Shown here piece by piece: positions 35,253 through 46,920 of a stretch of 64,000 nt of DNA. A model generated the notes under the pieces. That model did not search any database, was not told where the DNA came from, and worked only from the letters and a program-made list of their open reading frames with translations. A program made the translations under genes and the position numbers. This DNA comes from Acanthaster planci (Eukaryota > Echinodermata > Asteroidea > Valvatida > Acanthasteridae). Position 1 is the stretch's first letter. The number at the start of each line of letters is the position of its first letter. The stretch lies in NCBI RefSeq assembly GCF_001949145.1, contig NW_019091425.1, positions 1,202,763-1,266,762 on the forward strand, in the 5' to 3' direction.

Positions 35253-37991
35253 ACAGTTTGTGAACATTCAGCGGCAATGCCGTATATACAATGTACATGT
35301 AAATATATATACCAGTACTGGTACCTGTAGAATAATTTCCTAGATCACAATAATCCGGTCCACACAAAGATCGTGTCAAGACACAGAGCGAGGAGCCCCA
35401 TAATATGATCCAATCAACATTTACATGTTAACAACTGTACACACATACTATGAACATGATGTACCTCATCCCATGAGGGGATAGCCTCTCTGGTCTCATC
35501 ACTCACGCACCATGTACCACAGTACAGTGCCACCTCCAAAGAATGACTTTTTTTTAACTAGCCCACATTGTTGCACCAGAGTCTATCCCGGTTTCAAGCA
35601 GGTGAACTTTATAAGCAATCTAAAAACTGTAAGTTCTTACGTACCGATACATGTACATACCGGTATGTATCTCCACTGCAAAAGTAGCAACTACCTGTAC
35701 CTTTCCATCGTCACTTTAGAACATCCCTGCCCATTGCTCCACACTCAGGAATGATCAACAACTGCTCTCATTCATGACTCAAACTGTTTGTCATTGTTGA
35801 CTATTTGACAATGAGGGCACATGTACCAGTACTTATCAAACCACCACATCACCCACTTGTCCACTCACCCCAATCTCTCATCTAATGGGGGGAAGGGGTT
35901 TGATTTGCATAGCTCTGTGATCAGTCACTGATGGCCAGTGATGCCTCATAGAAATCCCAAGGAAGTGGCCAGTCAGGAGTGGTATGCCAATAAAATGACC
36001 ACCCACAACAATGCCTCCCCCTTAAACAACCAAGAATCACGTTAAGGGCCTGTGAAAGAACCAGTAGTAGAGGCAAGGCACATTAAGGGGGCAGATACAG
36101 CAATTGAATTCATCATAAGCTACCGGTATAGGAAAGAAGTGCTACCCTATAACCATGCTTGAAATGAACACTGGTGTATAACATACAGTTGACATGCGTA
36201 CGTGTACTTTCCAAAATTGAGAATACAAAGCTTTGAATGATTTACTGTTTTGACAAGGTACATGTAAGCTTGTAAATTAACCCACCTCTGAGTGAGCACA
36301 AAGCTGAAATACAAACCAAGGACATACTCCTTCTGTACATGTACATCTAGTGCATCAGAAAAAAGGGGAAGCCTGTAGAACCCCACAGCAGGTATTGCTT
36401 TTTTCCTGATATCAACAACATACAGCAAGTACAGGTCCACATACGTGCACGAGATAAAGTACATATATACCAGTGCTGTCATAACTTCTTCATGACTTGA
36501 ATCCAGCATGGAAAAAGGTTCCTTTAAAAGTACACAGGTACTCTATGATGCTACTAAATCTGTTCAGAGTCAATATAATTCACAAACTTGTGCAGGCACA
36601 GGATTACTTGGATGGCTACACAATGGAGTAGGACAGGCTACAAAGGGGCCAAGGGTGAATAACATGAAGGGGATGACTCATGGTTGGTGGGCATTACCTC
36701 ATCAGTGGCTTGGGGTGCAAAGAAAAACAAACTGAGCCCTCATTTTTGGCTCTACTGGTACCAACCAGTTTGCCCTTGTGATCACTGTTTTTATGGCACA
36801 AGCAGAGAAATCCTGGGCAAATACTGTGAGCACAAAATTCAGTGTACAAATACGGTACAATTTCTATGCAACTTGTAAAACTCTACGAAACCAATAGTGA
36901 GAGGTGATTCTCCATGTTCACAGAAAGCAAAGCCCAGGGTGTGGGGCCAAGTTGCTGTTTTGCTTGCCCTGGCCATTCCGCACACATTATTGACTCAGCC
37001 AGAGAAAAGTCCACTGACACCTACAGTGCTCCTACTTGAAACTACAGGGTTCACTCAATGGCTGGACCAGACATCAGATCAGGCCGATGTTTAACAACAT
37101 TGGCAAAACATAGGTGTAGGTCGACCAAAGCCAGATTCAACAATAACTTTGACTTAACAAATATATCTTTGACTTCTGTGTCTTGGCAGTAGTTTGGAGT
37201 GCCTGACTCATGTGGTCCTCAACTTTTGTAAAGTTTTGCTTCAAATGTTCAGCGACTTATCTTCTGCCTACAAAATGTCTTTTCATTCATGGGGACAGAA
37301 GAGTACAAACAATTTGTGGATAGCAAACATTGACAAAATGATAATGCAAAGACATCAAGATGTTCAAGCTGTACAAAAGAATAATCACCTGTGGCAGTAA
37401 AAAGGTACACAGAAGTTTATCATTCATGGGAGTTTTGTTTGATACACAAGGGTTTGTCTGCATGCGGGACACCACTCACTGCCCTATACGGGTACATCAC
37501 GCATGTGTACTGCCTGACGAAAACTGTAGTACTGTGTTAGTATTGTAATGTTTTTGAATGAGCTGTACCGGTACATGCTTCCAATAAGCCCCAAATCACC
37601 ATGGCCTGAATCTCAAAGATGGTGGACAAAAAGTGCTATAATTTGAAGCATAAAGTTGAACAGACCTTGGGATGGGTACATAAAAAACAAAGGCAAACAA
37701 CTTGTTTGAAAATGTATGTACATGTACATGTAAGTTTACCACAAACCTATGGCATTGCAAAAGACGACAATAAGAAGAAGCTTGAATGTTATAACTGTGG
37801 TGAAAAAACTGACAACACAGAAAACTGTTACTAGAACGACACAGTGGTAGTGGTACTAGAACATGTACAATTTATACAAACAGAAAAAAATTCATGAAGT
37901 TGTCTAGGTAGGCTTTGAACTTCGGTCATAGAGATCACGTACAAACACTTGTACATGTACACTCATGTACAGTACATCGTGTACAGATTTG

Positions 37992-38152
37992 TGTCCTACA
38001 TGTGCATGTACATTACACCACCCTGACTGCCTATCCCATTCACATTGTGGAATAACTGTGTCCTACGTTGTGTCCTACGTGTGCATGTACATGTACATTA
38101 CACCATGATTACACCAACCTGGCTGCCTATCCCATTCACATTGTGGAATAAC
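37992..38152. repeat. Tandem duplication of a 65-80 bp unit
   Basis: The block with GCATGTACATTACACCA and CTGCCTATCCCATTCACATT, ending TTGTGGAATAAC, occurs at 37992-38056 and again at 38071-38152. The second copy has extra ATGTAC and ATTACACCA insertions. TACATG units at the edges may have driven the event. Confidence 0.85.
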
Positions 38153-39667
38153 ATGTACAGGGGTACCGGTACATACCCCAAGTACATGTACAGTACATGT
38201 ACATCTTGCCCAGGAGACTGTTTACCTAGAAAACTATCAAGTCTCCCACACAGTGATCATTCCTGATGTTAATAGGTAAATGTACAGTACATGTATGTAG
38301 GGCCCAAGGTCAAATTGAAATGCTACCATAACTTGACCTTCAAAGTTCAATGGTGTTGAGTTGCCCAGTTACTCAGCTTTATTAGTACATGCAGGCGTTT
38401 GTACACAAGCGTCAAATGCCACTAGCCAATTTATAAAGTTTTATAGTGGTTTAGAAAGTTTACAGATTTTGTAAAGTTTTTAGTTACAAACTTCAGGAGT
38501 CATAGGCCTATTGGTTGTTTGGCCTTTCCAGACTGTTATTGTGTTTATCACGTGTACCCATGTATACGTAATCATGTACATGTACAATACACGGCTCTAA
38601 AAACCTTCAGGCATAAAGGTTCCTGAACAATGCATCTCAAAATTCTGACACCTTCAGTCAGGACTCTGACATTTCGAGCTCCTGGCAACTGCTGTTCGGT
38701 CTTTTCATTTTTTTTCTATGGGTTCTAAAAAATTAGGTTCTAAAGAAACTGGTAGGCCTATTATGTACCAGTACAGAAAGACTCCAAATCAATGTGGCAG
38801 TTAGTACACAAGAGGGTCAGGGAACATGGTACTAGTAGAAGACAACAGAAAAACATGTTTGGTTGATGGTAAAACCTACTGGTAACGAAGAATTGAAACA
38901 CAGACATCCCAACATACATGTACGAGTGCAAGTTGAAAGCCAATGAGGTCTGGGTAGCAACTTTCCATTTTGAAAAAAATTCATGTCGTAAAATGACAGT
39001 ACAGGTAGTACAGCATTTTAACGATTTGACAACTTATGAATACAAAATACATGTCATTGGAAGCAACAACAGAAACATTAAGATTTTCCCCTTGTGTATG
39101 TACTAGTATGTAGTTGTTATCCTAAACTTCTACATTAAAATGCCAACTTGGCCATTCTACTAAAACTGCCAAATGAACGGATTCTGCAATTACGAGTAAT
39201 GTAGGCCTACTCCGTATTTGTCTTGACTAGTACTAGGGAAAACTATACACCTGTATTCAGATATATTTCAAAAGTGTGACTGTTGTAAAAGTAATATACC
39301 AGTGAATTCTTTGTTTTAGTCTTGTTTTGGTAAGTTTTTACTTGTTCAATAAGTTTGTTTTGTCACTTTGTGCTTTGTGTTTTTTGGGGGGAGGAAAGGG
39401 ATATACATGTATATATATTTTTAATTTTCTTTTTTTTGGGGGGGATTGATTTGGCTAGGTTTCTTGTACAAGGAGCGGTAGTTAAGGCAGGACAGTACAG
39501 ACCTGTTCTAATCCTAACAGTCCCGAATGTTCTCTGTACGAGTAACAATGGAATAAACGTAGCCAGAAATAGTAATTTGTAGCGCTAGGTCCTTCAGACT
39601 CAGAATGTTACGTAGTATTTTGTAGTAGTGAGTACTCTAAGCCAAACAATGCCCGGTACTGCTAGGG

Positions 39668-39726
39668 TTAACCCTAACCCTCCTCAATCCTTCACCTGTT
39701 GGAGGACTGAGGAGTGTTAGGGTTAA
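39668..39726. mobile_element. 59-bp TTAA-bordered hairpin with telomere-like ends
   Basis: TTAACCCTAACCCTCCTCA (from 39668) and TGAGGAGTGTTAGGGTTAA (to 39726) are inverted copies with one or two mismatches around a short loop. The TTAACCCTAA ends recall both telomere repeats and the ends of the element at 11277-11681. It may be a minimal MITE of the same TTAA-targeting type. Confidence 0.55.
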
Positions 39727-40605
39727 TCATGAGGTTCAAATAGCTACTGTGTAGGCCTACATGTGTACACAGTAATTATTTCAAATTGCTTCAAATCTGC
39801 CTTTGTTTTTCTTCGGCAGGAAAAAACTTGCAGGGAGCACAAACTCCAAACCTGACATTCGACCCAATGAATGAGGACAAGCATTCAAACCATGAGGTGT
39901 GAAATCAAGGAATCATTGTGCAGTCCTTGTGACATCATCATGAAAGAATCCCCTCACAGCAAGGAAAAACAGTACTTGGCCTTTATCTCTGGACAAAAAT
40001 GGGAAACAAGTTAAAAATCAAACAAACAACCATTAACTTACATATGTCAAGTAGTGGACTGCGGTTTCATACTTTGCAAATATAACCTTGCTCACACAAT
40101 ACCGAGACTGAACTTTTCAAAATGTGGGGAGATTGGACTTTAACTTAAGAACACAGTAGTCAATAGACAGGAGTTCTTTAGAATTTCCTTTCTTTTCCCT
40201 TCCTGGGGTAAATTAATTCTTGGTGATTGTCTGGGGTCAAGAAGGAGGTGAAACTGAAAGGGCATTCATATATATCCTTTGGGCATAGACGAGAATTATT
40301 TCCTCTAAACTTGAGTAGGTTCAAGAAAAAGCGAGCATCCTAGCAAGCAAATCCCACTTGACATAATCAATGGTACAGTGGTAGGTACTTTATATTATAA
40401 CTGTACACAACAGATTAAATACATGCACATGTAGTTCACTGGGGGTCTTGTGAAATGTCTGAATGTTCTGAACAGGTTAGGAATCTGAAATTTGATTTCG
40501 AATCAAATTGATTTTAACTTTTTAAGGATTAAAATCAGCCAGACTACCGGTACATGAAAGATGCTTGAAACCCTTATTTCTCAAATAACTAATGTGCTGT
40601 ATAGA

Positions 40606-40782
40606 GGTACATGTACATGTACTGTACATGTACATAGGCCGACATGTACAAGTACATAGGCCTACATGTACATGTAAATGTACTGTACAAAAGTACCGGT
40701 CAGAACAAATACAGGCCTACCATACCTGTACATAGCGGTACACATACACGTTGGGGGCCTACAAATGTACAGTGTACATGTA
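40606..40782. repeat. Densest TACATG / GGCCTAC cluster
   Basis: About 170 bases composed almost only of GTACATGTAC, TAGGCCTACATG, ACCGGT and TACTGTAC words. Every word is a palindrome or half-palindrome, so many alternative hairpins are possible. Similar but shorter clusters recur roughly every kilobase from 12 to 45 kb. Confidence 0.8.
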
Positions 40783-43700
40783 TGAGTAATATTGGACAAA
40801 TTTTGAAAACTTATTGAATTCTAAAATAGTTTGAAATCAGACAGACAGGACAAGCTTTTATCTTGTTATATCTTTTCTGTTTTATCCTCTTTCTGACAAA
40901 CAAACCAAAGCAAACATGAAACATAATCTTCTCCATCAATGTCCACATGTAAACAGTAACACCAACTTGACACAAGGGTCAACTCTGGTGGCAGATTATA
41001 CATGTACATGAAAGTTGGCATCTCAGATGAAATCTCAGTCAAAATATTGATTAACATCGGATGCCTGCACTGACACAAACCCAAAAGCACTCTACCTGAA
41101 CTTAATTTTTCTTCAGGAGGGATGGATTACCAGGTACATGTACATGTATGCCCAATGCATGTGCCACATACCCGGTATATGCAGGAATACTAATTTATCT
41201 TGCACACAGTGCAGAAACCTGTATCCTACAATTTTAGTAACTCGCAGATATACTGACAACATTCCTGGACCCCCACCTGACGTCCTCCACTGTGTAGTGT
41301 ATTACATGATACTGAATAAGTTTGTAAAAAGAGAGAGGCATGTTCTTATTTTGCATTTTAAATCCTATTACTGGTACTTTATACATGTATGTCCAGGTAT
41401 GAATGGGCAGGGACAAATAAGTCCCCCATGGATTTTGTCATCCTGTAATCCACAATGAAAACAAAGTGTAAGGCAAAAAGAAGAAACCTTTAAAGTGCAT
41501 ACATTTGTACATGTAGGCCCCCTATTTGTGTGGGGCTGTTCGTGAGTGTAATAAACCACATCCTGCCATCATCTCCTTCATATCTTGAAACAAAATGTAT
41601 AAACAGAACACCTGAATTTCTCATCAAAATATTGATTTTGATGAACGAAGCCAAGACCGAGCACCTCAATAATTTCGACCCGGCAGCAAATTATTACACT
41701 CTAAACCAGATGTGTTATTAACACGTGAGCAATCTTTCTGCCTGAGTTACTTGTATTTTTTGCAGGGCAGGAGCACAGTGAGTGTGTTGATATGAGAGCT
41801 AGGAACGAGTACCAGCTGCTTTATTTATCGCTTGTCGAAACACGTCCTGATGCTCTCTGCCCACATTTGATAATTAGTGAACTGTATACCCCAGTTTGCA
41901 TCAAATGTACATGTAAACTACCAGTGTGCACATGAGGTTTGTACACATACATACATATCGGTACATGCACATTTATGCACATGTTATATATTAAACACTT
42001 TGTAAAAATTCAGCCGAGACTGAATATTTTGGGGAATAAAAATCCATAGAACTTTTTACAGCTAAATTTCTCCCAATATCACTATTTCATTTTTAAATGG
42101 AGAACACATTTGCATCTTACATACATCACACTTTTTGAAAATCAAAATAATTTGTGAAAAAGGAGTAGCCCTTTGTTTTGGAAATGGGACATACACATGT
42201 CTTTGAAAGCAAGTCCAGCTACAAATGCTGGTTTCACTTCCACATGTACCGGGTGTGTGCACAACATGGATGTAAATTCCAATCTACTGGCAGTGTGCAT
42301 GTACATGTACAACACTACATGTACCATATATAGGTACATGTAATGTATAACATACAATGTACTGTAGCAGCTGGTTTTGCTCATCATGTCTCCTTGACAC
42401 AAAACCAAGGCAGTGCTAGCACCAACAGTGAAGGCACCTCATCAGGCTGGCTTTAAATTTTGCCCTGAATTTCATTCAACTGTACACTTAAGGGCAATAA
42501 GATGCATACATGTACTATTGATTCACAAACTGGCAATGCAAGAAGATAAGAATTCATGTATGAACAAATGGGCTTCTAATGAATATGGAATTCGGCTTCA
42601 GGGAAGAGGGATGTATGGTACAGTGCATAAACGCACAAGAAGGCAGTGGATATCGGCAGCATCTTAAAGGTTACAGTGTACATGTAGGTTATGGATCTAG
42701 CAGTGTTGTCCTGACAACGATAAGACTGAGCTGATTAGAAGTTGGGGGAAAGGTCAAAACTGGGAACAGGCCCTATAGGGTTTAATCACTCATTATTGAC
42801 CAAAAATACAGGAAAAAGCCATACAAACCACAAGTGTACAGGCGACAGTATCTTTCCTCTTTGTTGCATGGGTACTGTACTGGTACTCATGTCAACTGTG
42901 ATGCATAAATTTATACATGTACATGTACACATTCTGGGCTGTTTGCCCCAAGAAAACTTGAAGACGACTCTTCGTCTCTACTTGTCAGTAGTATACAAGA
43001 ACACAATGTACATGTACATGTACCAGTACATAGGGTATACATCTTTTAAGTTTTACTTCAAAGTCACTTTTTCAGCAACCTGTGCATCTACTCAAATATG
43101 AGAAAACTTTCCAACGCATATATTGTATCACACATACATACATGTACAAATGAGTACCACTGGCACATCAATCTGCAACTTGCCCAAAAAGTCTCAGGCA
43201 AACTACATGTACATGCACTGTGGAACTTCTAAACTGCTTGATTGTACACATGATTTTTAATCAACACTTCTTTCACCTTCTTTCACTCAGGACGTGGCAC
43301 ATCTATGGAAGGGGACTGAAAAATTGTGAGGGTAACTGTGCGCTTGTCCGACGACAATACAATTTACAAAGACTCTTATGCTGCAGTATGGGGGGTCCTG
43401 GCTTTACAGTGTGAATGGACATTGTTACGCAGTACCTTGGTGATTTCTGCAGAGGGCAACATAATAAATGAGGTTGATCGACGGCACTCAGGATCAAGCG
43501 GTCAGACCTGGATTGTGTACAGCCTTCAAGAAGGCTTTACCATTATCAAATCCACAATGTACAGTGTGAAAGTAAATTTCAAGATGGTGACATCAGAAAT
43601 GTACAATGTTACCAGTAGGCACCCAAATGTAGAGTAGGATAGATACAGTATACTATAGATGCACAATATACAGAGCTGTGCACGGAGCATCTGAGCTGAA

Positions 43701-43942
43701 GTAATCTTGCATAGTTGTCTTTGTCTGAATTTAAAAATTGTAGGCGCATATGTACATGTGTAATAAGCCACTGGGGCTAATCTTATTGGATTCAGCAATG
43801 GGTTCAACAATGAACCCATTCTAGTATTTTTTATTTTACCAATGATGGGTCAGTTATCAAAGCCACGCCACTTCTTACATACATGTATAGAGCTTGGGCA
43901 CATACATGTACTGTGTGAATACCGGTACATTATTTACATGAA

Positions 43943-44010
43943 CATGTCAAGTATGCAGCCTCTTTCCTTACTGGTACATGTCAAGTATGCAGCCTCTTTC
44001 CTTACTGGTA
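43943..44010. repeat. Exact 34-bp tandem duplication
   Basis: Two adjacent identical copies (43943-43976 and 43977-44010) of a unit starting CATGTCAAGTATGCAGCC. Perfect identity suggests a recent event or a polymorphic minisatellite. Confidence 0.95.
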
Positions 44011-45904
44011 CATCTTACCTGCAGCACACATTTGTATTAATTACACCTTCAAATACATGTAATTATCACATGTCCAAAAGACAGAGTCAATTCAACTGGA
44101 ATATCCACTTCCGACTGGCAAAATTTAAGTGTTGTCCATGTGTCCGAGTGCTATCCACTTTACAAATCGATTTCATGATGTGCCATGAGGTGACAGCTCA
44201 GTGCTCACCTCAAATGTAGGGTAACAAATGAAATGAGGGAAAACAGACATTTGAACAAGTGAAAGACCGTTATATGGAGACAGTGAATTTATCCTTTTCG
44301 AGCACGCCAAGGAGTAACGATTTTGATGCAACTTTATGGTACTTTTATCTTATGCCGGTAGCTTGAGTAACTCCAATCCTGATACTTCAGACATTTGGAA
44401 ATTCATGATGAGTATAAGGATTGCGTTTCTCAAGCTACATGTACATGAACATGTGTACAATGTACATGTTCATGGAGGACCAACAGTACTGCAATATATC
44501 CACCCTACTGTACAATATGAAGGCAGTCAATGTCAAAGTAACTGTAGGCATAAGAACACTGTCTGAGAGGCACATTTCATTAATTTTGTTTATGCTAGAA
44601 AGTAGATTCTGCTGTTTTAAATCCCATGCCGAAACTTCAAATGCAGAAACCAAAGAATTTCATTTTGACTCACCACAAATTCTGAGTCTCACACCACCAA
44701 CACATTTACCCGACATTTTAAACTTGTTCCCCAGGGCTACTGTACCGTACATACATGTACAATACCTGAAAATCAGGCTTGAAACACACTTTATACACCC
44801 ATCTCCATTACATAAAACAGCCCCCCCATTAATGCTTGCGTTTACCCAGGAAACAGACCCAAGGTTATGGTCTATTAATTCTTCTTAGCCTACTGAATTG
44901 TACACAAAACTTCTTCACACAGTCATTTCAACTGCCAAGTGCAAAATTTTCGCTCCTTTCAGTCTTGAAAATTTCAGCACACAGTATTTTACAGTCTCAA
45001 TTTCTTTTTTTTGGGGGGGGGAGAGGGAGGGGGCAACAAACTTCCTCATATGTCAGGTACACATGTGCCAAGTCTGCAAACATGCAGCACCAAACAGGGG
45101 TCTTGAGGTCTGGGTACAATAGCGAGCTTGTTCCCTAAGGTTTTATTCCAGTCACCTCCTGTATGTGCATGCATGGAATGCATTCAATTTCTGCACTGTT
45201 GGCCCCATTTATGATCATTATGACATATCAGAGGGGTGTCTCACACTGTTATTGTGGGGTCACTAGGTTTAGAGGCGAATTTTAAAAGGACAGGGAATGG
45301 AGTTTGAGGCTTTCTAACAAGGCTCCTAAATCCGCATTGTTGATTGGCATGGTCATAGCAAAGGTGTTCTGAATCTGATGTCAATTTCTTAAAATACATG
45401 TAGAAGAAAATAGTAAACAAGTCCTTTACAAGTAAGGAAAAGCAAATTTACCATCTGCTATTAAAAGGTGGGGAAAAGACTGCACTGAAACAATTTTTCT
45501 GAAAATCATTTATTCCGGATATAGGTAATCAAGTGACATGGCACAAAGTTCATAAAAACAACTAAATATGAATGGAAAATGAGGGAGCCCACTTGGGAAA
45601 AAATGTCCCCTTTCAAGGAGACACATCCTCTCTTTCAGGGGACTGGTTTTGTCCCCAAATAAAGGGACTTGTCCGAATGCAGGGACAGTCCCTGAGTTGT
45701 GAAGTGCACCTCTACTGCATGTAGGGCAGTGTGGAAAAAGGGTTGGGGAAAACAGAAAGAATTCCATAAACTGATATGAAAGATGCCGTTGCTTTTTCCC
45801 TGCAATGACCTATCAGCTATTTAGCAAGGAGTTTGTTAAAAAGTCAATTTTAGCTCTGAAATACATGTGTGGAGGTATTCACTAACAAACAGTTTGAATT
45901 TTTC

Positions 45905-45966
45905 TGACCAGTCTTATAGGGTTTGTGCACTGAGGGTGTCAAGTGGTGTCCAGACACTGTACATCA
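45905..45966. repeat. Dispersed repeat, copy 1
   Basis: GACCAGTCTTATAGGGTTTG followed by TGCAC and a GGTGTCAAGTGGTGTCC block. It matches 57488-57545 with small indels. The match is limited to about 60 bases, so the full element boundaries are unknown. Confidence 0.7.
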
Positions 45967-46478
45967 TTCCTTCCTCCATGCTTACATTAAGGAATTCTTT
46001 ACAACTGATGGGCATGAACATGGTCAAAATGAAGCCTTAAATGTTGTAGGGACTTGGAAAAGAGTTATCTACAGATCTAGCCACCATTTAAACCATGCAT
46101 GGCGGTTCTATCTGAATTAATGACTAAAGAATTACAAAAAAGTGCAAACCCGATGAAGAAACACTAAGTTGGGGAGTTTTCTTTGAAAATAGGCCTAGGG
46201 GCCTCTATTTTTTTCTGTTGTGGCCCATAGACCGTGACTTTGTAGCCCCAGAACTTTATGGGGTCCGACGTCCGCCCCACTCCCATGAACGTCCGCTCCC
46301 ACGAACGTTGGCCGGACGTCAGACTTGATGCGTACGCCCAAGTCCAATGACAATGTGTTGCTTAGAACGGAACTCTTCGAACTTCCACCATTGACTCATC
46401 ACAATCACAACTTGACAACAGTGAAATAAATTTTATGGACTGACTTATGGACATGAATCAGTGAATCTTGGTCTTTAC

Positions 46479-46920
46479 CTGATGTTGATCACCTCTTCAT
46501 ACACGGTGGCGCCTACATGCATGACATTGACATTATGCCACGAAGTCGTCTGAGACAATCAAAGAAACAGTCTCGCCGTGCAAAATGCGGTACATTCCAT
46601 GCAACAAACTTCGTCAATGTGTGCACAGCTAGCATGCAGTGCGATACTTTTTACTGGGCCTGTTACTTTAGCCAGACGAAAGTGCACTGTCCATCGTCAG
46701 TTTCAAGTCGTCTGATCTACAGACTAAACACGAGAAAATTCGTCACTCACATTAGTCCCAGTACTAGAACTGCTGCTATAATCTCAACACAACCACTCGC
46801 GGATCGTGGCCAGATCTGTTGGCCGCTTGCTCTAGGCACCGGCACGATGCACCAACGCATAATGAAAGTGTCACGCCGCGCCGGCGCGCCATATACTAAC
46901 GTAAAACTACGCTAACGTAC
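46479..46920 (-). promoter_or_regulatory. Candidate LZTS promoter and untranslated leader exon
   Basis: The block is CpG-rich compared with its surroundings, with GCCGCGCCGGCGCGCC at 46872-46888. On the minus strand it ends with a good donor, ACATCAG|GTAAAGA, at 46479. The LZTS coding region needs an upstream leader exon, because its first coding exon begins at an acceptor. No other CpG-rich patch lies between here and 21862. The assignment is inferred and implies a first intron of about 24.6 kb. A plus-strand open frame of 132 codons over the same block has no recognised domain and is best explained by base composition. Confidence 0.35.

Larger units (their letters stand above)
35253..46478. 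other. Repeat-rich interval, probable LZTS intron 1 (right part)
   Basis: No exon recognised apart from the elements listed separately. TACATG/ACCGGTAC repeats continue to about 44800 and thin out beyond 45000. T-to-G homopolymer junctions lie at 39430-39444 and 45005-45021. Confidence 0.45.

Noticed and set aside
37992-38152. CRISPR-like spaced repeats
   Set aside because: Only two copies with unequal lengths, in an animal genome. It is a local duplication.
40606-40782. A regulatory array or origin built from GTAC/CATG palindromes
   Set aside because: The same words occur every kilobase across 30 kb, so this cluster is only the densest part of a background repeat, not a distinct site.
46517-46915. 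132-codon plus-strand frame with ATG
   Set aside because: No domain, lies in a CpG-rich block where stops are rarer, and no splice partners were found. Kept only as promoter candidate.
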